64,000 nucleotides of DNA from Haematobia irritans (Eukaryota > Arthropoda > Insecta > Diptera > Muscidae). Below the pieces are notes generated by a model, which did no database searches, was not told the DNA's origin, and saw only the letters and a program-made list of their open reading frames with translations. The stretch covers positions 222,394,537 to 222,458,536 of the forward strand of contig NC_134397.1 in assembly GCF_050003625.1 (NCBI RefSeq), in the 5' to 3' direction. The translations under genes were made by a program, and so were the position numbers. Within the stretch, counting starts at the first letter, position 1. The number at the start of each line of letters is the position of its first letter. Positions 1 to 13,447 of this stretch are shown here, piece after piece.

Positions 1-1339
1 ATTTCACAGAAGAAAAAAGAAATCTATGAAAAATAATTTTGTCAAAAAATTTCATGGAAAACCTTTACGAATATTTGAATTCTTTCATTCTTAAAGAATA
101 TTTCGATAGAGCAAGTGTATATCTTTGGCTAGATAAAATATAGCATATTTTTAGGCATGTATTCTAATTTTCTGATACTTCACCATATTTAATTTAAATA
201 TAATACTTTCATATAATAAATGTACAAATTGTATTCTTTCTTATTTAATGAAGATGTAATTGAGTATAATTCAATGTAGGAAAATTGCTATATAAATACG
301 ATATGGATAAATCATAAAATAAACTAATACCAATGTAGTTATCGTAATGATGGCACACACATACACACACTAATATGCATGCACATACATATGGCTATAG
401 ATCTGTAATCTAAATCCGTTTTAAAGATGTAAAATAAATAGCATATCTTTCAGTTTCTATCAAAGATACTATGTATTGGGAACTATTGAGGTTATTTAAT
501 TTGTTTATATTACAATATTTATTCAGTTGTATAAGAAGAAAATAAAATGTAAATATCCTTTGATAAGTATATCCTGTACATTGTATACTATGCAAAGTAT
601 TTAATGATTCAAAAACTTTAATTATATTGTACATCTATAAACCATAAATGATAGTTAAAATGTAGAATAGTATTTGGAATTTTATCCCTGGAGCGTATGG
701 ATATTTAGCAAATATTGTTCATACGTTCCATATTGTTTGAATGCAATGAAATGAAATTCTGTTAATATCATTCATACGCTCCATGGCATTTCCAATTATT
801 TCCATTTAGACGGTATAATAATATCAATCGCCCGTTATTAATAATAAATAATTACGGCAATAACTTGCAAATTAATTTAAATTAAAAATTTCTTTGGGTT
901 TTGTTTGTTAGCTATATACTACTCTATGCTCAATTAATTACCTGGTTATTGCTTCGTTTATGCATCATTGTTTTGCTGTTGTTTGAAATGAAAAGATTTC
1001 AAATATTTATTTCCACATTAAAATTGAATTGCAGTGGAGAGTAAATGTTTTATTTTATTGTATTTTTGATTTTTACCACAATGTATTGTAGCCTTTCATC
1101 TAATGTATTGCTTTCAAAACAAAAAGCAAACTAATTGTCTATTGTAATGCAATTTATATTTGTAAATGCAAATAATTTGTGTGTAGTTTCGGATATTAAA
1201 GTGGGATTTATCAACATTTAAAAGAAAGAAAATATATATTTTACACAAAAAAGTTCAGGAATAATGCATTTGTTAGCCAAAGCGGATGTCCGCTATTTTA
1301 GACATATTTAGGCTATTCAGTCGATACCACAAGTCGATA
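1..1339. other. AT-rich noncoding DNA
   Basis: No coding region can be supported here. A short motif, CATACGYTCCAT or its complement, appears several times around 690-785 and again at 2215-2295, on both sides of the Himar1-like insertion, so the flank may be an old interspersed or tandem repeat. The stretch at about 1285-1338 resembles the tail-proximal part of the tRNA-derived SINE found elsewhere in the window but is strongly diverged. Confidence 0.5.
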
Positions 1340-2083
1340 CCTTAAAGATATCAAAGGAACGTGTTGGTCATATCATTCATCATTATTTGGATATGCGGAA
1401 GCTCTGTGCAAAATGGGTGCCGCGCGAGCTCACATTTGACCAAAAACAACAACTTGTTGATGATTCTGAGCGGTGTTTGCAGCTGTTAACTCGCAAAACA
1501 CCCGAGTTTTTCCGTCGATATGTGACAATGGAAGAAACATGGCTCCATCACTACACTCCTGAGTCCAATCGACAGTCGGCTGAGTGGACAGCGACCGGTG
1601 AACCGTCTCCGAAGCGTGGAAAGACTCAAAAGTCCGCTGGCAAAGTAATGGCCTCTGTTTTTTGAGATGCGCATGGAATAATTTTTATCGATTATCTTGA
1701 GAAGGGAAAAACCATCAACAGTGACTATTATATGGCGTTATTGGAGCGTTCGAAGGTCGAAATCGCGGCAAAACGGCCCCATATGAAGAAGAAAAAAGTG
1801 TTGTTCCACCAAGAACGCACCGTGCCACAAGAGAGAACGATGGCAAAAATTCATGAATTGGGCTTCGAATTGCTTCCCCACCCACCGTATTCTCCAGATC
1901 TGGCCCCCAGCGACTTTTTGTTGTTCTCAGACCTCAAAAGGATGCTCACAGGGAAAAAATTTGGCTGCAATGAAGAGGTGATCGCCGAAACTGAGACCGA
2001 AGGAGTACTACCAAAATAGAATCAAAAAATGGGAAGGTCGTTATAATCGTTGTATCGCTCTTGAAGGGAACTATGTTGAATAA
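1340..2083 (+). pseudogene. Himar1-like mariner transposase, 5'-truncated and inactivated
   Basis: The visible reading starts in the second helix-turn-helix part (ISKERVGHII, about 1345-1375) and continues through the WVPRELT linker into the DDE domain. The known family protein is about 348 residues; roughly the first 95 are absent. Breaks seen directly: the first catalytic Asp of the M-D-E-T-W motif is Glu (codon at 1531-1533), a Trp codon has become TGA at 1663-1665, small deletions around 1812-1840 remove the motif with the second catalytic Asp, and a further deletion near 1995 shifts the frame before the C-terminus. The third motif (PDLAPSD, near 1897-1920) is intact. The stop TAATAA at 2081 is preserved. 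It therefore cannot encode active transposase. Confidence 0.88.
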
Positions 2084-2148
2084 TAAAAACGAATTTTGAC
2101 AAAAAACGTGTGTTTCTTTGTTAGACCGGGGACTTATCAGCCAACCGT
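1340..2148 (+). mobile_element. 5'-truncated Himar1-like mariner (irritans subfamily)
   Basis: The right end, 2123-2148, is a mariner terminal repeat that reads AGACCGGGGACTTATCAGCC and then ends in CCAACCGT, one base short of the remembered Himar1 terminus; it is followed by TA at 2149-2150, the mariner target dinucleotide. No matching left terminal repeat is visible upstream. Similarity starts abruptly at about 1340, inside the coding region, so the element lost its 5' third. It cannot move: one end is missing and the transposase is broken. Its closeness to Himar1, first described from the horn fly Haematobia irritans, supports a muscid source. Family assignment rests on recalled protein sequence. 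Confidence 0.88.
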
Positions 2149-2150
2149 TA

Positions 2151-3519
2151 TATAGTCTAGCTCTCTGTATTCGAAATCTAATAAAAAACACTCTTGAATT
2201 TGGAATTTTATCCGTAAGACGTATAGAAGTTATGATAATTTTCACCAAAATTTTTCATACGCTCCATTGTGCTTCTATTAGTATAACTTATACGTTCCGT
2301 TGTGTACACAATTATTAATTAATTAATTGTTATTAATTAATTAATTTCAATAACTTTCAATTTTATTAAATTTTTTTGTAGTTATTTACTACGACTAAAT
2401 AACTACAATATAGTTTTCTTTCCTCAAATCCGATATCCACCCATCTTAATATTTATCTATTCAAATCGCTTCATTTAATTATTAATTTTAATTGTATGCC
2501 ATACATTTGAGCTCATATAAATTGTGTGCTATCTTGTTTACCTTTATGCACGTTTCTCCTCAATGTCATTCATATAAAGTTTTCAAACAAATGACAATAG
2601 CACTATAAATTCATTATTTCATATTTATGTTTATATCTGTTATTGTCATATCATTAGTGATTGGTATTTTGATGGTTAGGCATAAATTTATAATTAAATA
2701 TTAATATGATAATTACTTGTATTGTTTCGAATGCGTTTGGATTAAGTTTTTCATAAAATTTGGAAATCGAATAATTGAATTTCATTTACTGTTTACATTA
2801 CAATTGAAATCGAGCAGTTTTACATTAATTTTTTTTATTATTAACATTTAGATTTAAAATCTCGAATGTGCGAAACATTCAGCTATGCGGAACATATTAT
2901 TGTATTTTTTTAATATCCTAAAAGTAGGCAATATTTTACTTTGATAAACTTCGTGCTACTGCATTTTAAATCATAATTAAAATTTATGGTTTATGTATAA
3001 TACATTATACGCGATTGATAAAAGTTTTTCTATTAAAACAAAAATAATAAATTTTATATAAACTTCATAAAAATTAATCTACGGATCATTAGGTTTTTAA
3101 ATAGTTAAAGTTTTACACCTTTAAACACTACATTACCTTTATGGATATTGTGATAAGAAAATTGCTTCTCATACCCCCCCACACACACACACACACATTC
3201 ACTTCCACACCCACCCACTTATCTATTTCGAGTCATGACCCAAGTGTAGGAAATAACTTTAAGCGTTATAATACCATAATACATATGTATGGGTGTAGTT
3301 AAATTGGTAGGAGGAACAGAACCCCATTCACATGAGAATTTATATATATATTTTTTTTGGTATACACCACACAGGATCATTAAAACATAGACAACTGGAA
3401 AGCAACTAGGGGTCAGACGAGTACATGTGTTCACTTTAGATAGGTGGACCAACAAGGTACAAAGTGTAGTAACATAAACCAAAAAGGGATATTGAGTTGG
3501 GATGTATAATGTGCTCTTG
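2151..3519. other. AT-rich noncoding DNA with (AC)n tract
   Basis: No gene is supported. There is a C-run followed by an (AC)n microsatellite at about 3174-3199 and a palindromic TTAATTAA-rich patch at 2312-2344. The short open frames are compatible with chance. Confidence 0.5.
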
Positions 3520-3669
3520 ATTATATGGCCATAAATTAATTTAAAACAATAATAAATATAGAAACAAAAAAATAAAGCTTATCATTTTTTATTCATAATA
3601 TCTCTGGAATAGTATGTTAAGTGAAGTTTCTGAAAATATTCTTGAAAGCTGATAAAATTTTTCTTTTTG

Positions 3670-3900
<231 letters not shown>

Positions 3901-3902
3901 TA

Positions 3903-5096
<1,194 letters not shown>

Positions 5097-5239
5097 CAAA
5101 AAGAAAAATTTTATCAGCTTTCAAGAATATTTTCAGAAACTTCACTTAACATACTATTCCAGAGATATTATGAATAAGAAATGATAAGCTTTATTTTTTT
5201 GTTTCTATATTTATTATTGTTTTAAATTAATTTATGGCC

Positions 5240-5357
<118 letters not shown>

Positions 5358-5413
5358 ATTAATTATTACGTTTTAATAGGTTAATTAAATTTATTTATAT
5401 ACATTTAAATATA

Positions 5414-5590
5414 CAGTGAAACCTCTCAAACTTGGACACTCTGAAAACCGGACACCTCCCAAAAGTGGACAGTTGTAAGGGGACGTTTGCTACATTAACA
5501 CATTAAGCTTAACCTCTCATACCTGGACACCTCCCAAATGTGGACAAAATTTAGGCGACCGTGGCGGTCCACCTCTCAGAGTTTTCACTG
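5414..5590. mobile_element. Pogo/Tigger-like MITE (177 bp)
   Basis: The ends are CAGTGAAACCTCT and, in reverse complement, CAGTGAAAACTCT, flanked on both sides by TA (5412-5413 and 5591-5592). CAGTGAAA ends, TA target duplication and the internal GGACACCTCCCAAA-type motifs are typical of pogo/Tigger-class nonautonomous elements. There is no coding capacity. Confidence 0.8.
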
Positions 5591-7040
5591 TAAATTGTAA
5601 ATTGTTTTATTGTAATTGTTTTGTTTTATCTCATCTAATGTTTTTATTATTATTATTTTTAGTTTTAAAATAAAATTAAGTACAATAAATTAAATTAGTT
5701 TATTAAAAAATTAATAAAATTACGTAGTTTAATTTTATTTATTTGTTCCATATACATTTAAGTCCATTCAATTGAATTATTGGGTTTCCATTTGTTTATC
5801 TCATATAATATTTTCTTAATTTAATTTTTATTTAGTTCTAATATAAAATTAAGTAACAGATATTAAATTAGCTTACGGAAAGCATTCTTTTTAATTTTAT
5901 ATTATACAATTTGGTTAAATTTCATATTATTTTTGTTTGTTTATCTATTTTATTTTCATTTAATCTAATTAAAAATGAATCTGAAAAAAATTAAACTAAA
6001 AAAATTGTATGAGATAAACTAATAAAAAAATAATTCTATTAAATTTCCTTATAAATTTCCTTAGTTTAAACAGCAATTAAATGAATTTAAATGAATATAA
6101 GATAAATATATAAACAAAACTAAACCAAATTCTATAATAGAACATTTGAAAAACTAAAATAAATTAAAATAATTAAAATAATAATAAAAGTAAAATAAAT
6201 TGTCCTTTAATTTATAATAAAATAATATAAATTTTTTATTATATAATTTATTTTTTTACTAAACCAAATTATATAATAGAACATTTGAAAAAGTAAAATA
6301 AATTAAAATAATAATAAAAGTAAAATAAATTGTCCTTTAATTTATAATAAAATAATATAAATTTTCTATTATATAATTTAGTTTTTTTTTATTGAAATAT
6401 ATAAATTAAATTAAAATAGGTCTCATTTAATTTAAAATAAGCTAATTTCAACTTTCTATTTTATAATAAAGTTAACTTAAGTAAATTAAAATAATTTACA
6501 TTTAATTTAAAGTAAAGTAATTTAAATATTTTATATATAATTATAATATAATTTATTTATTTTCATCTAATTTAATTTACGCTTTGCTTAAAATTACTTC
6601 TTTCTTTTTATTTCATATATATTTTTTAAATAAATTTTTAGTTTTAACATAAAATTAAGTAAAATAAATTAAATTAACTTACAAAAAAAATTATTAAAGC
6701 TTTATTTTAATTTGTTTTTATATAACTCAGTTAATTTTTTTTTAGTTTTGTTTATTTTGTTCTCATTTATCCAATTTAGTTTGATATAAGTAAATTAAAT
6801 TAAACTAGTTTTCATTTAATATAAAATAAGCTCATTTAAAATTTCTATTATACAATATAGTTAATTTTAGTTATTTATTTATATTAGTTTTATTTACTTT
6901 AATTTTTGTTTAAAAGAAACTAACTTAATTAAATTATTTTTTTCTTTTTGTTTATTTCATATATTTTTTAAATAAATTTTTAGGGTTAAAATAAATTGAA
7001 ATAAAGTAAATTAAATTAACTTACTTAAAATAATAACACT
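5591..7040. other. Very AT-rich noncoding DNA with a 139-bp tandem duplication
   Basis: The region is close to 85-90% A+T and full of TTTAATTT/AAATTAAA words. A tandem duplication is visible: unit 6121-6259 recurs at 6260-6380 starting with TAAACCAAATT and ending in a TTATTATATAATTTA run, with only a few differences and a short internal deletion. No gene is supported. Confidence 0.7.
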
Positions 7041-7044
7041 AGCC

Positions 7045-7610
7045 AACAGTCGTTTTGTGAATTGGTTCTAGCATAATTTTTCTCATTGATTTTGACCTAC
7101 TAAACACGAAAATGAGTTTTAAAAAATTGGTCGATTGGTCTTTTCGGTCTTACCAAAAAAATTATAAGTCCGCTATGTTGTTGTAAGATTTTGTTAAGTA
7201 AGGGCTTATTTTCTTTGTAAAAATTCCAAAATTGCTGTTAGCATCTTGTTTTATATTTGATATGAATTTTTATATGGTTTTTTCTGCCACATTTTTACTA
7301 AAAAAACGCCGTTTTTTAAGCCGCCAACATCCAAACTACTTACCCGATTTGAAAACTTTCTGAGAATGAGTTGTAGACGGCTCAATTTTCTTTAATTTGA
7401 GTAGCACTAGGATCAAATAGGTCAAAGAAGACCTATTTGATCCTAGTGCAAAATTGTAAGTGTACCTCCAAGAATTAAAAAAAAGTTCAAAAATTTGTAT
7501 CTCGAAAACCAATCGACAGAAAATTTTTTAAAACTCATTTTCGTGTTTAGTAGGTCAAAATCAATGGAAAAAAGTATGCTAGAAACAAATAACAGAGAAA
7601 ATTTTGTTAT
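7045..7610. mobile_element. Fold-back element with ~63-bp inverted arms
   Basis: The left arm at about 7066-7128 (TTCTAGCATAATTTTTCTC onward) matches in reverse complement the right arm at about 7522-7584 (ending AAGTATGCTAGAA) with few differences. The arms share the stretch GACCTACTAAACACGAAAAT and its complement. The centre holds a further perfect palindrome. No coding potential is seen. Exact outer ends and target duplication are not clear. Confidence 0.75.
7404..7449. repeat. Perfect 20-bp hairpin in the fold-back element
   Basis: Arm GCACTAGGATCAAATAGGTC (7404-7423), 6-nt loop AAAGAA, then the exact complement at 7430-7449. Confidence 0.95.
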
Positions 7611-7616
7611 TTGTGA

Positions 7617-7907
7617 CCTAAGTGTAATTAAAGCTTTGTATTAAGTTTATATAATAATTAGTTTACTTCAGCTTAGTTTAGTTTTATTTTATTTATTTAT
7701 TAAGTAAATTAAACTCAAATAATTTTCATTTAATGAACGGTGTTCTGTATTTATTTGATCCCACCTAGTGTAATTAAAGCTTTGTTTTAAGTTTATATAT
7801 TAATTAGTTTATTTCAGCTTAGTTTAGTTTTATTTTATTTATTTATTAAGTAAATTAAACTCAAATAATTTTTATTTAATAAACGGTTTTCTGTATTTAT
7901 TTGATCC
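7617..7907. repeat. Tandem duplication, period ~148 bp
   Basis: The unit beginning CTAAGTGTAATTAAAGC at 7617 is repeated from about 7765 (CCTAGTGTAATTAAAGC) and both copies end near TTATTTGATCCCA. The copies differ at only a handful of positions. Confidence 0.9.
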
Positions 7908-8409
7908 CATTTGATCTTTTTATAATTTAATTCTATTTCAAAACAATTTTATATATTGTTTATTTATATTCAGTCTTTGAGGCAAATAACATTTTGCTCA
8001 ATTTTCATTACCCTGTCCCCATCGTAGGGTATATACCAGATGCATTTCACTAAGTGCTTATACAGATACTATATATACCATCTTTCGAGTAATAAAAATA
8101 AAATTGTTTTTAAAGTTGAATAATGAACACAAACACAGACATACACGAGCATTAGCAAACAACAATATCCACCTACATATGCTCGCCTACTGAGCCAAGT
8201 TCATTCATTTCGAGTATCATGCAAGGCATATCCTTAACTGTTTGAACATAATCACATTAAATGTACACTTTTTTACACTTAAGTATGAACACAAATAAAC
8301 ACACAAAAGGAACATGCTTGTAAAACCCAAAAGAGAAAACTAAACTTAATGTGAATTTTATTTGTACAACACTTCCTACTTGTCGATGGGTCGTGAGTGA
8401 GCCTCTGAG

Positions 8410-8450
8410 TATAAAAGCCCATAGTGCAGCAGCTATCGCATCAACAGACA
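8410..8450 (+). promoter_or_regulatory. Candidate TATA promoter
   Basis: TATAAAAG at 8410-8417 is followed about 32 bp later by TCAACAG (8441-8447), close to an insect initiator, in a locally GC-richer stretch. A short frame follows (ATG at 8512, 18 codons). No conserved product is recognised, so the gene, if any, is unknown. Spacing is the only real support. Confidence 0.3.
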
Positions 8451-8569
8451 CGAAGACACTTAGCAGACAAAAAGTGGGGAAATACTTGCGTTTGGTCTTC
8501 ACAAAGACCAAGATGACGATAATGAAGGTCCCCTCTTCGCCCCCACCCACCCTAGTCTCTCAATGATTG

Positions 8570-9109
8570 AAGTAGAAGCAAACATCAACATTTTGCAGCA
8601 GCTTGAGAAACATCTACAAAGCCACCATCATCTCTTGAAGAACAACTGGCCCATAAGTGAACTTAACATGGCACATATTGTTCTAAGCAATAGCAGAAAA
8701 TAACAACAACAAAAAGCTTATATGAATGAGCTGGAATGAGCTATGAAGGTCTACATTCTGCTTGCTAAGGAGAAGGAGTTGCATGCTCTTAAGTATAGCC
8801 CGTTTACTGTGTGAGTTGAGAGAGAGAGGTGAGCGTGTGCGTGTGCCGTTGAGGTGGCAACAATTTTCAAAGTTCGTTAACTTATTTTATTTCCCAGAGA
8901 TCGTTATAAAGAGGTAAAAGAGTGTAAAAAAATGAACCTACCTCAATATAATTTCATGACATGAAAGTTTTTATGCTAGAGTGGTAAAAGAAGGAGAGTT
9001 TTGTGTGGAGATTTTGTTTTTCACCATTAAAACCTTCAATAGGGTGGTTAAAGTATGATTCATGGACGATGAAAGCAACGTAGTCATTTAATAATCTCCA
9101 TTCATGGCC
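8570..9109. other. Noncoding DNA between two candidate promoters
   Basis: Unique-looking sequence of moderate GC with CAGCAG and GA-rich patches around 8590-8840. No open frame with convincing codon usage, and no recognised repeat. Confidence 0.4.
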
Positions 9110-9150
9110 TATAAAAGGAAAGAGATATTTTCCTCTACTATCCGCAACAG
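9110..9150 (+). promoter_or_regulatory. Second candidate TATA promoter
   Basis: TATAAAAGG at 9110-9118 is followed by GCAACAGTT about 33 bp on. AATAAAG/AATAAA words occur about 120 bp further downstream (9236-9246), so any transcript may be short. No coding sequence is recognised. Confidence 0.25.
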
Positions 9151-9719
9151 TTATTAAAACTGACTACACCTTTTTCTCTTATTCTTCTATTCGTCATATA
9201 AGATTCTTATTCTGCTTGCATTAGTGATACTTGTAAATAAAGAATAAAATTCCAAAATAAAAGTGAGAAATTCTAAAAACAACCTTTTGTGGATTATAGA
9301 AATTGTTACCACTTGAGTATAATAAACGTTTAAACGTGCTAATTAAACATCCTAGGAATGCTAAATGCTATGCACTTAACAGCAACAGCAAATAAAAGTT
9401 TGTGAAATGCCAAAATGAACCGTGGTTCACAATTTTTAATTCAAAGAAATTTTGTATAGTTGGAAATGGGTTGAAAGTTGAATTATTTACTCAATAATAA
9501 AGGGTCGAAAAATTCTTTTGTTTTATTTTGTCAATAGATGTCGTTGGCGTCATTGGAGTATCTGCAGTACTACCAATCAAATTGGGTCATTTTTTGGCTT
9601 AATTTAACTAACAAAAAAATTAAATTTTGAGAAGTTGCAAAAGGTAACAAAAACCAAAAATATATAAATTGGGAGATTCGCTAAATTTTTAAATTAAAAA
9701 AGGGGGAAAATTTCAGACA

Positions 9720-9965
9720 AGTAAAAAAAAACTTATATTAGAGAAATGCGTCTTCTATGCTAAGCAAAAAAACACATTCGAATTTTAGGGAGATTAAATT
9801 TTTTGGCATGATGAAATTATTTTGTTCAGTGTAGCGAAAATTGACTAAATAAGTGGTCGACCAAAATATACAAAAAATTGAAAGAACACTAAACAAGTTT
9901 ACTTGGATCCAATGCTTTTTTAGTGATTCCGAGCCAAAGACTGCTTCTTTAAAATAAGAATAGTT
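9720..9965. repeat. Remnant of long-TIR MITE family A
   Basis: Words AGAGAAATGCGTCTTC (9740) and GATTCCGAGCCAAAGA (9926) match the full family A element at 31689-32806 and the fragment at 44795-45030. The remnant is diverged and internally deleted. Confidence 0.6.
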
Positions 9966-9969
9966 TTTA

Positions 9970-11660
9970 CTTTCTCGATTACCTATATTATTATAAAGTA
10001 TTATGAGATATAATATTAAATTATCATTAAATAAAATATTTTTAAATAATATATATTAAGTAATTTTATTTAAATTTATTTTAAACGAATATAATTTTAT
10101 AAACGAATTTTACATTGCACTGTGCATAATGCTTAACAGCTCTATGGATGCATGTATATCTCCGTTCATTCCTCGTGGGAAGTTAGCAAGAGCTTCCAGT
10201 TCCAGTTCCTTTTCCTAATTAGTTTCCTTAAAGTTTTCACCCATTATTACCATAGTACACCACTATTTTATAGCTATTTTTGAGTGGATTTTCTGGCAAA
10301 AATTTCTATACACTTGGCAAGCATTATACTATGCGAGAAGTTTGAGAATTTTCAGAGTTTATGGATGAAGAGGATTAAACAAAGATGGTGGTGGTAGTTG
10401 CAACAAAAATATGCTTTTAAGAAACACTTTAAAAATTGTGGAAAATTATACCCAAAAGTATTTTTATTTGCATTCATGTCTGCATTCTTTTGCACACATA
10501 CTCGTAGCACCAGACTTATACACACTCACTGACTTGCTATAGCAACAACTACACCAAAGAAAACTTAAATGAATTCATTTCTTTGTGTTTCTCCCAGGAG
10601 GGGCGAGGGTGAAAATGCAAAAAGTTTCAAGTGTTTGAGCCCTTGAGACTAGAATTGCTATTAGGCCTGATAAAGATGTTTGTATTAAGACAGTTATGTG
10701 TATGTACACATCCCTATACGCTCACATTTACCAGATACCACAAAACGAAAAGGACTCCAAAAAATTTCCAAGACAAATAAAACTTGGAAATATAAATAGA
10801 TTTTGGTTTTCAAATTAAATACCAATTCAAAAATGCCAGAGCAACTTTATAATACATTCACAATAGTATATGCATACAAATGTGTGTGTGTATATATATT
10901 AGACCATAGCCAATGGCATCATGTGCAGACCAAAGTTCAATGAACGCCTAAAAGCATACTACATTTAAATAAATATATGTGTGTGTGCCTTCTACATTTG
11001 TGAGAAATGTCACAATAATATGTAAACAATAATTGTCCAAGAATACATGAATAATTTCATAAAATATTGCTATTACCAAGTATGGCAATATATTATATGG
11101 TCTAGGAAAATTTCTTTTATTATTTAAAATATTTAAGATTCTCAAAGGATGCCTTATATAAAATAGTTTATTTAATTTTAATTATAACTAAAGTATACTT
11201 TCAGATTTCTTATATAATTATATTATTTAATTATCTTATGCAATTTTGTTTTTAGATTTTTTTTTTGTAAAACATAAGATTTTTTTAAATACAGGATTAT
11301 TTGTAATTTTCTAAAGGACCATTGGCAAGAATTATCATTTGACACAAAATGTGTATATAATGTATATATGTAGTTTGTTCAAATAAAATATTTAATTACA
11401 TTTCAAAGCTCTGAAATAATCCTCTTAGTGCGGAAGAAAACCAATATCAAAAGAAAGTGGAAGTAGTAGCCACTAGGTAGTGTCTCAGATTTGGGGGGTA
11501 TATACCAATAAAATATGAATGGCGAACATATTTTAAAATGTCATAGATTCACTGAAAAAAAAGTTTTCTTTTCTGAAGAACGAAATGTTAGACAAGTGAT
11601 GTTCTTTGGTGCGAAAAATAAAATAAAATTGAGACAATCGGTCACAGAAAAAAAATTCTA
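9970..11660. other. Noncoding AT-rich DNA
   Basis: No gene is supported. Simple (TG)n/(TA)n patches occur at 10876-10899, and CACTGAAAAAAAAG at 11551 looks like the end of one of the MITE families. Confidence 0.45.
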
Positions 11661-11667
11661 AAATATT

Positions 11668-11820
11668 TATTGACATTTCTACAATCACAAAAATAATAGT
11701 AGTATAAATCACAGAATTAATTAAAAAAATTTAATTTAATTTTTTAATCAAGCATATTTTTATTTCTAATTAATTCTGTGATTTATACTATTATTTTTGT
11801 GATTGTAGAAATGTCAATAA
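11668..11820. repeat. Fold-back (hairpin) repeat
   Basis: The left arm 11668-11724 is complementary to 11767-11820 over about 54 bp, with one 3-bp indel, around a 42-bp AT-rich loop. The arm words (GTGATTGTAGAAATGTCAAT) resemble MITE family D (GTGATTGAAGACATTT), so this is probably a fold-back derivative of that family. Confidence 0.88.
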
Positions 11821-12424
11821 AAAATTAATTGGATGAAGTAATTTCGTGATTTCGGGATCAATTAAAAATTTAATTAATGTTGATTGCAAAACTCAATTAT
11901 TTTTCCTTTAGATGAAATAGCTTTCTTGTAATTTAACAAGAGTTTATACTATCTTATGAATTTTCCAATTATAGTTATAATGGGATTTTTCTTTATATTT
12001 GAGTCAAAATTTAAGGAATCAATTTAATGAAATTAATTATTTCCGAATGCACTATTTTCAACATATGGAGGGAGTGTGACAGCATCACAGTTAAGAGAAA
12101 CTACGCAAAAGCCAAGTCTTACAAAAATGAGTCAATCACATTTTTTCCATTGCTATAACGAACATTTTGTATTATGATAACGAGAGTGTTCATTAATAAC
12201 ATGAAATTTTTTCATTATTTAATAGCAACTTTATAACCATAATAAAAAGTTTCATTGTATTTATGAAATCGCTTCGTTCAATTTGAATGACAAAATTCCT
12301 TAATAAAATGAAGAATTTTCTACTAGTGGATGAAGTTAAATAAAACGGTCTAAAATAATCAGAACCAATTTTCATTATTTTCACAGATTATTAAAATTTA
12401 ATTTTATTAATAAAATATTGTGGA
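11821..12424. other. Noncoding AT-rich DNA
   Basis: No gene or intact repeat is recognised; family D words occur near 11822-11880. Confidence 0.4.
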
Positions 12425-12426
12425 AC

Positions 12427-12680
12427 TATGGTTAGGTTAGTTATAGTGACAGCCCGTTTATTTTAGGCTCATTTAGACTATTCAGTTCATTGTGACGCCA
12501 GAAGTGATGAACTTCTCGTTTATTAATGAGTGCTGGGCGATTCTATGTTTAGCTCAATGATAGGGGGGTCTCCCTTTTTATGGGCGAGCCCGGACGGTGC
12601 TTCTTATTGCGGCAAAATCGCTTAGAGAAACTTTGACCCACTCAGAAATGTCACCAGCATCACTGCGTGGGGAAAAAAAT
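12427..12680 (-). mobile_element. tRNA-derived SINE, degenerate copy
   Basis: In reverse orientation the body of the SINE is recognisable: GACAGCCCGTTTATTTTAGG near the tail end, CTATTCAGTTCATTGTGACG, GATGAACTTCTCGTTTATTA, the GCCCGGACGG segment and the CTTAGAGAAACTTTGACCCA segment. The tRNA-like head is lost at about 12680. It is more diverged than the copies at 38.5, 47.7 and 59.0 kb. Confidence 0.75.
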
Positions 12681-12776
12681 TTGGTGTTTGGAGGCTCCAA
12701 TGAAATTTTGTAAGTTTTCCTTTTTTATATAGCAATAAAAACTATTCTATAATATATAATTTAACAAAAAAATTAT

Positions 12777-13073
12777 ATACACACAAAACAATATTTTGAG
12801 TCTTCAATCACGATATTAATTGAAGCAATTAAATTTTAATTGAAATGTCTTCAATCACAGAAATGATAGTATCAATAAAAAAAATTTATTGAAAGTCAAG
12901 TAAAAAATTAATTGATCCAATAAAAAAATTAATTGATACTATTACTTTTTGTGATTGATTTTTGTTTCAAATAAACAAATTTTTGAATCAATTAAATGTT
13001 TGGTTGAATATATTTTAAAACTCAATTAAGATTTTAATTGGAAAAATTTTCGTGATTTTTTTTTGTCTGTGTA
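12777..13073 (-). mobile_element. MITE family D
   Basis: In reverse complement it starts CACAGACAAAAAAAAATCAC and continues with the alternating TTAATTGA/TCAATTAA words of the complete copy at 41776-42060; the opposite end is near 12777. Noncoding. Confidence 0.7.
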
Positions 13074-13078
13074 ATCAA

Positions 13079-13335
13079 CTCTGTTAAAATCAATTACGGC
13101 TTTTTTACGAAAACTAAATATCCACATCTTATGGAAAATGTTTTCCAATTAATAACTGCGTTTCCCCAACACTACAAAACCTCGCAAATGTGCGCACAAA
13201 AATATGCTATTAATTGTAAGTCATGCCATACACAAAAACTATGCCTTAAAAAAACAATTTGAACTTTATAACATTTCATATATGTCAAACAAAAATTTAT
13301 GAGGTTGTGCCAACAAAAACATTAAATTTAATTTT
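13079..13335. repeat. Left copy of a ~255-bp duplicated segment
   Basis: This stretch, beginning CTCTGTTAAAATCAATTACG and ending ATTTATGAGGTTGTGCC..., is repeated in the same orientation at 15481-15740 with an estimated 80-85% identity and small indels. The two copies bracket the Helentron-like element. No coding capacity is evident in either. Confidence 0.85.
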
Positions 13336-13447
13336 TTATAATTTTTGGACTTTTAGTGTATCATAAATAAAAGAAATAAACTATGAAAAAAATAATAGCT
13401 AATGAATCTAAGTACTTTTTAACTTTTTAATACAAACCGATTTTTTT

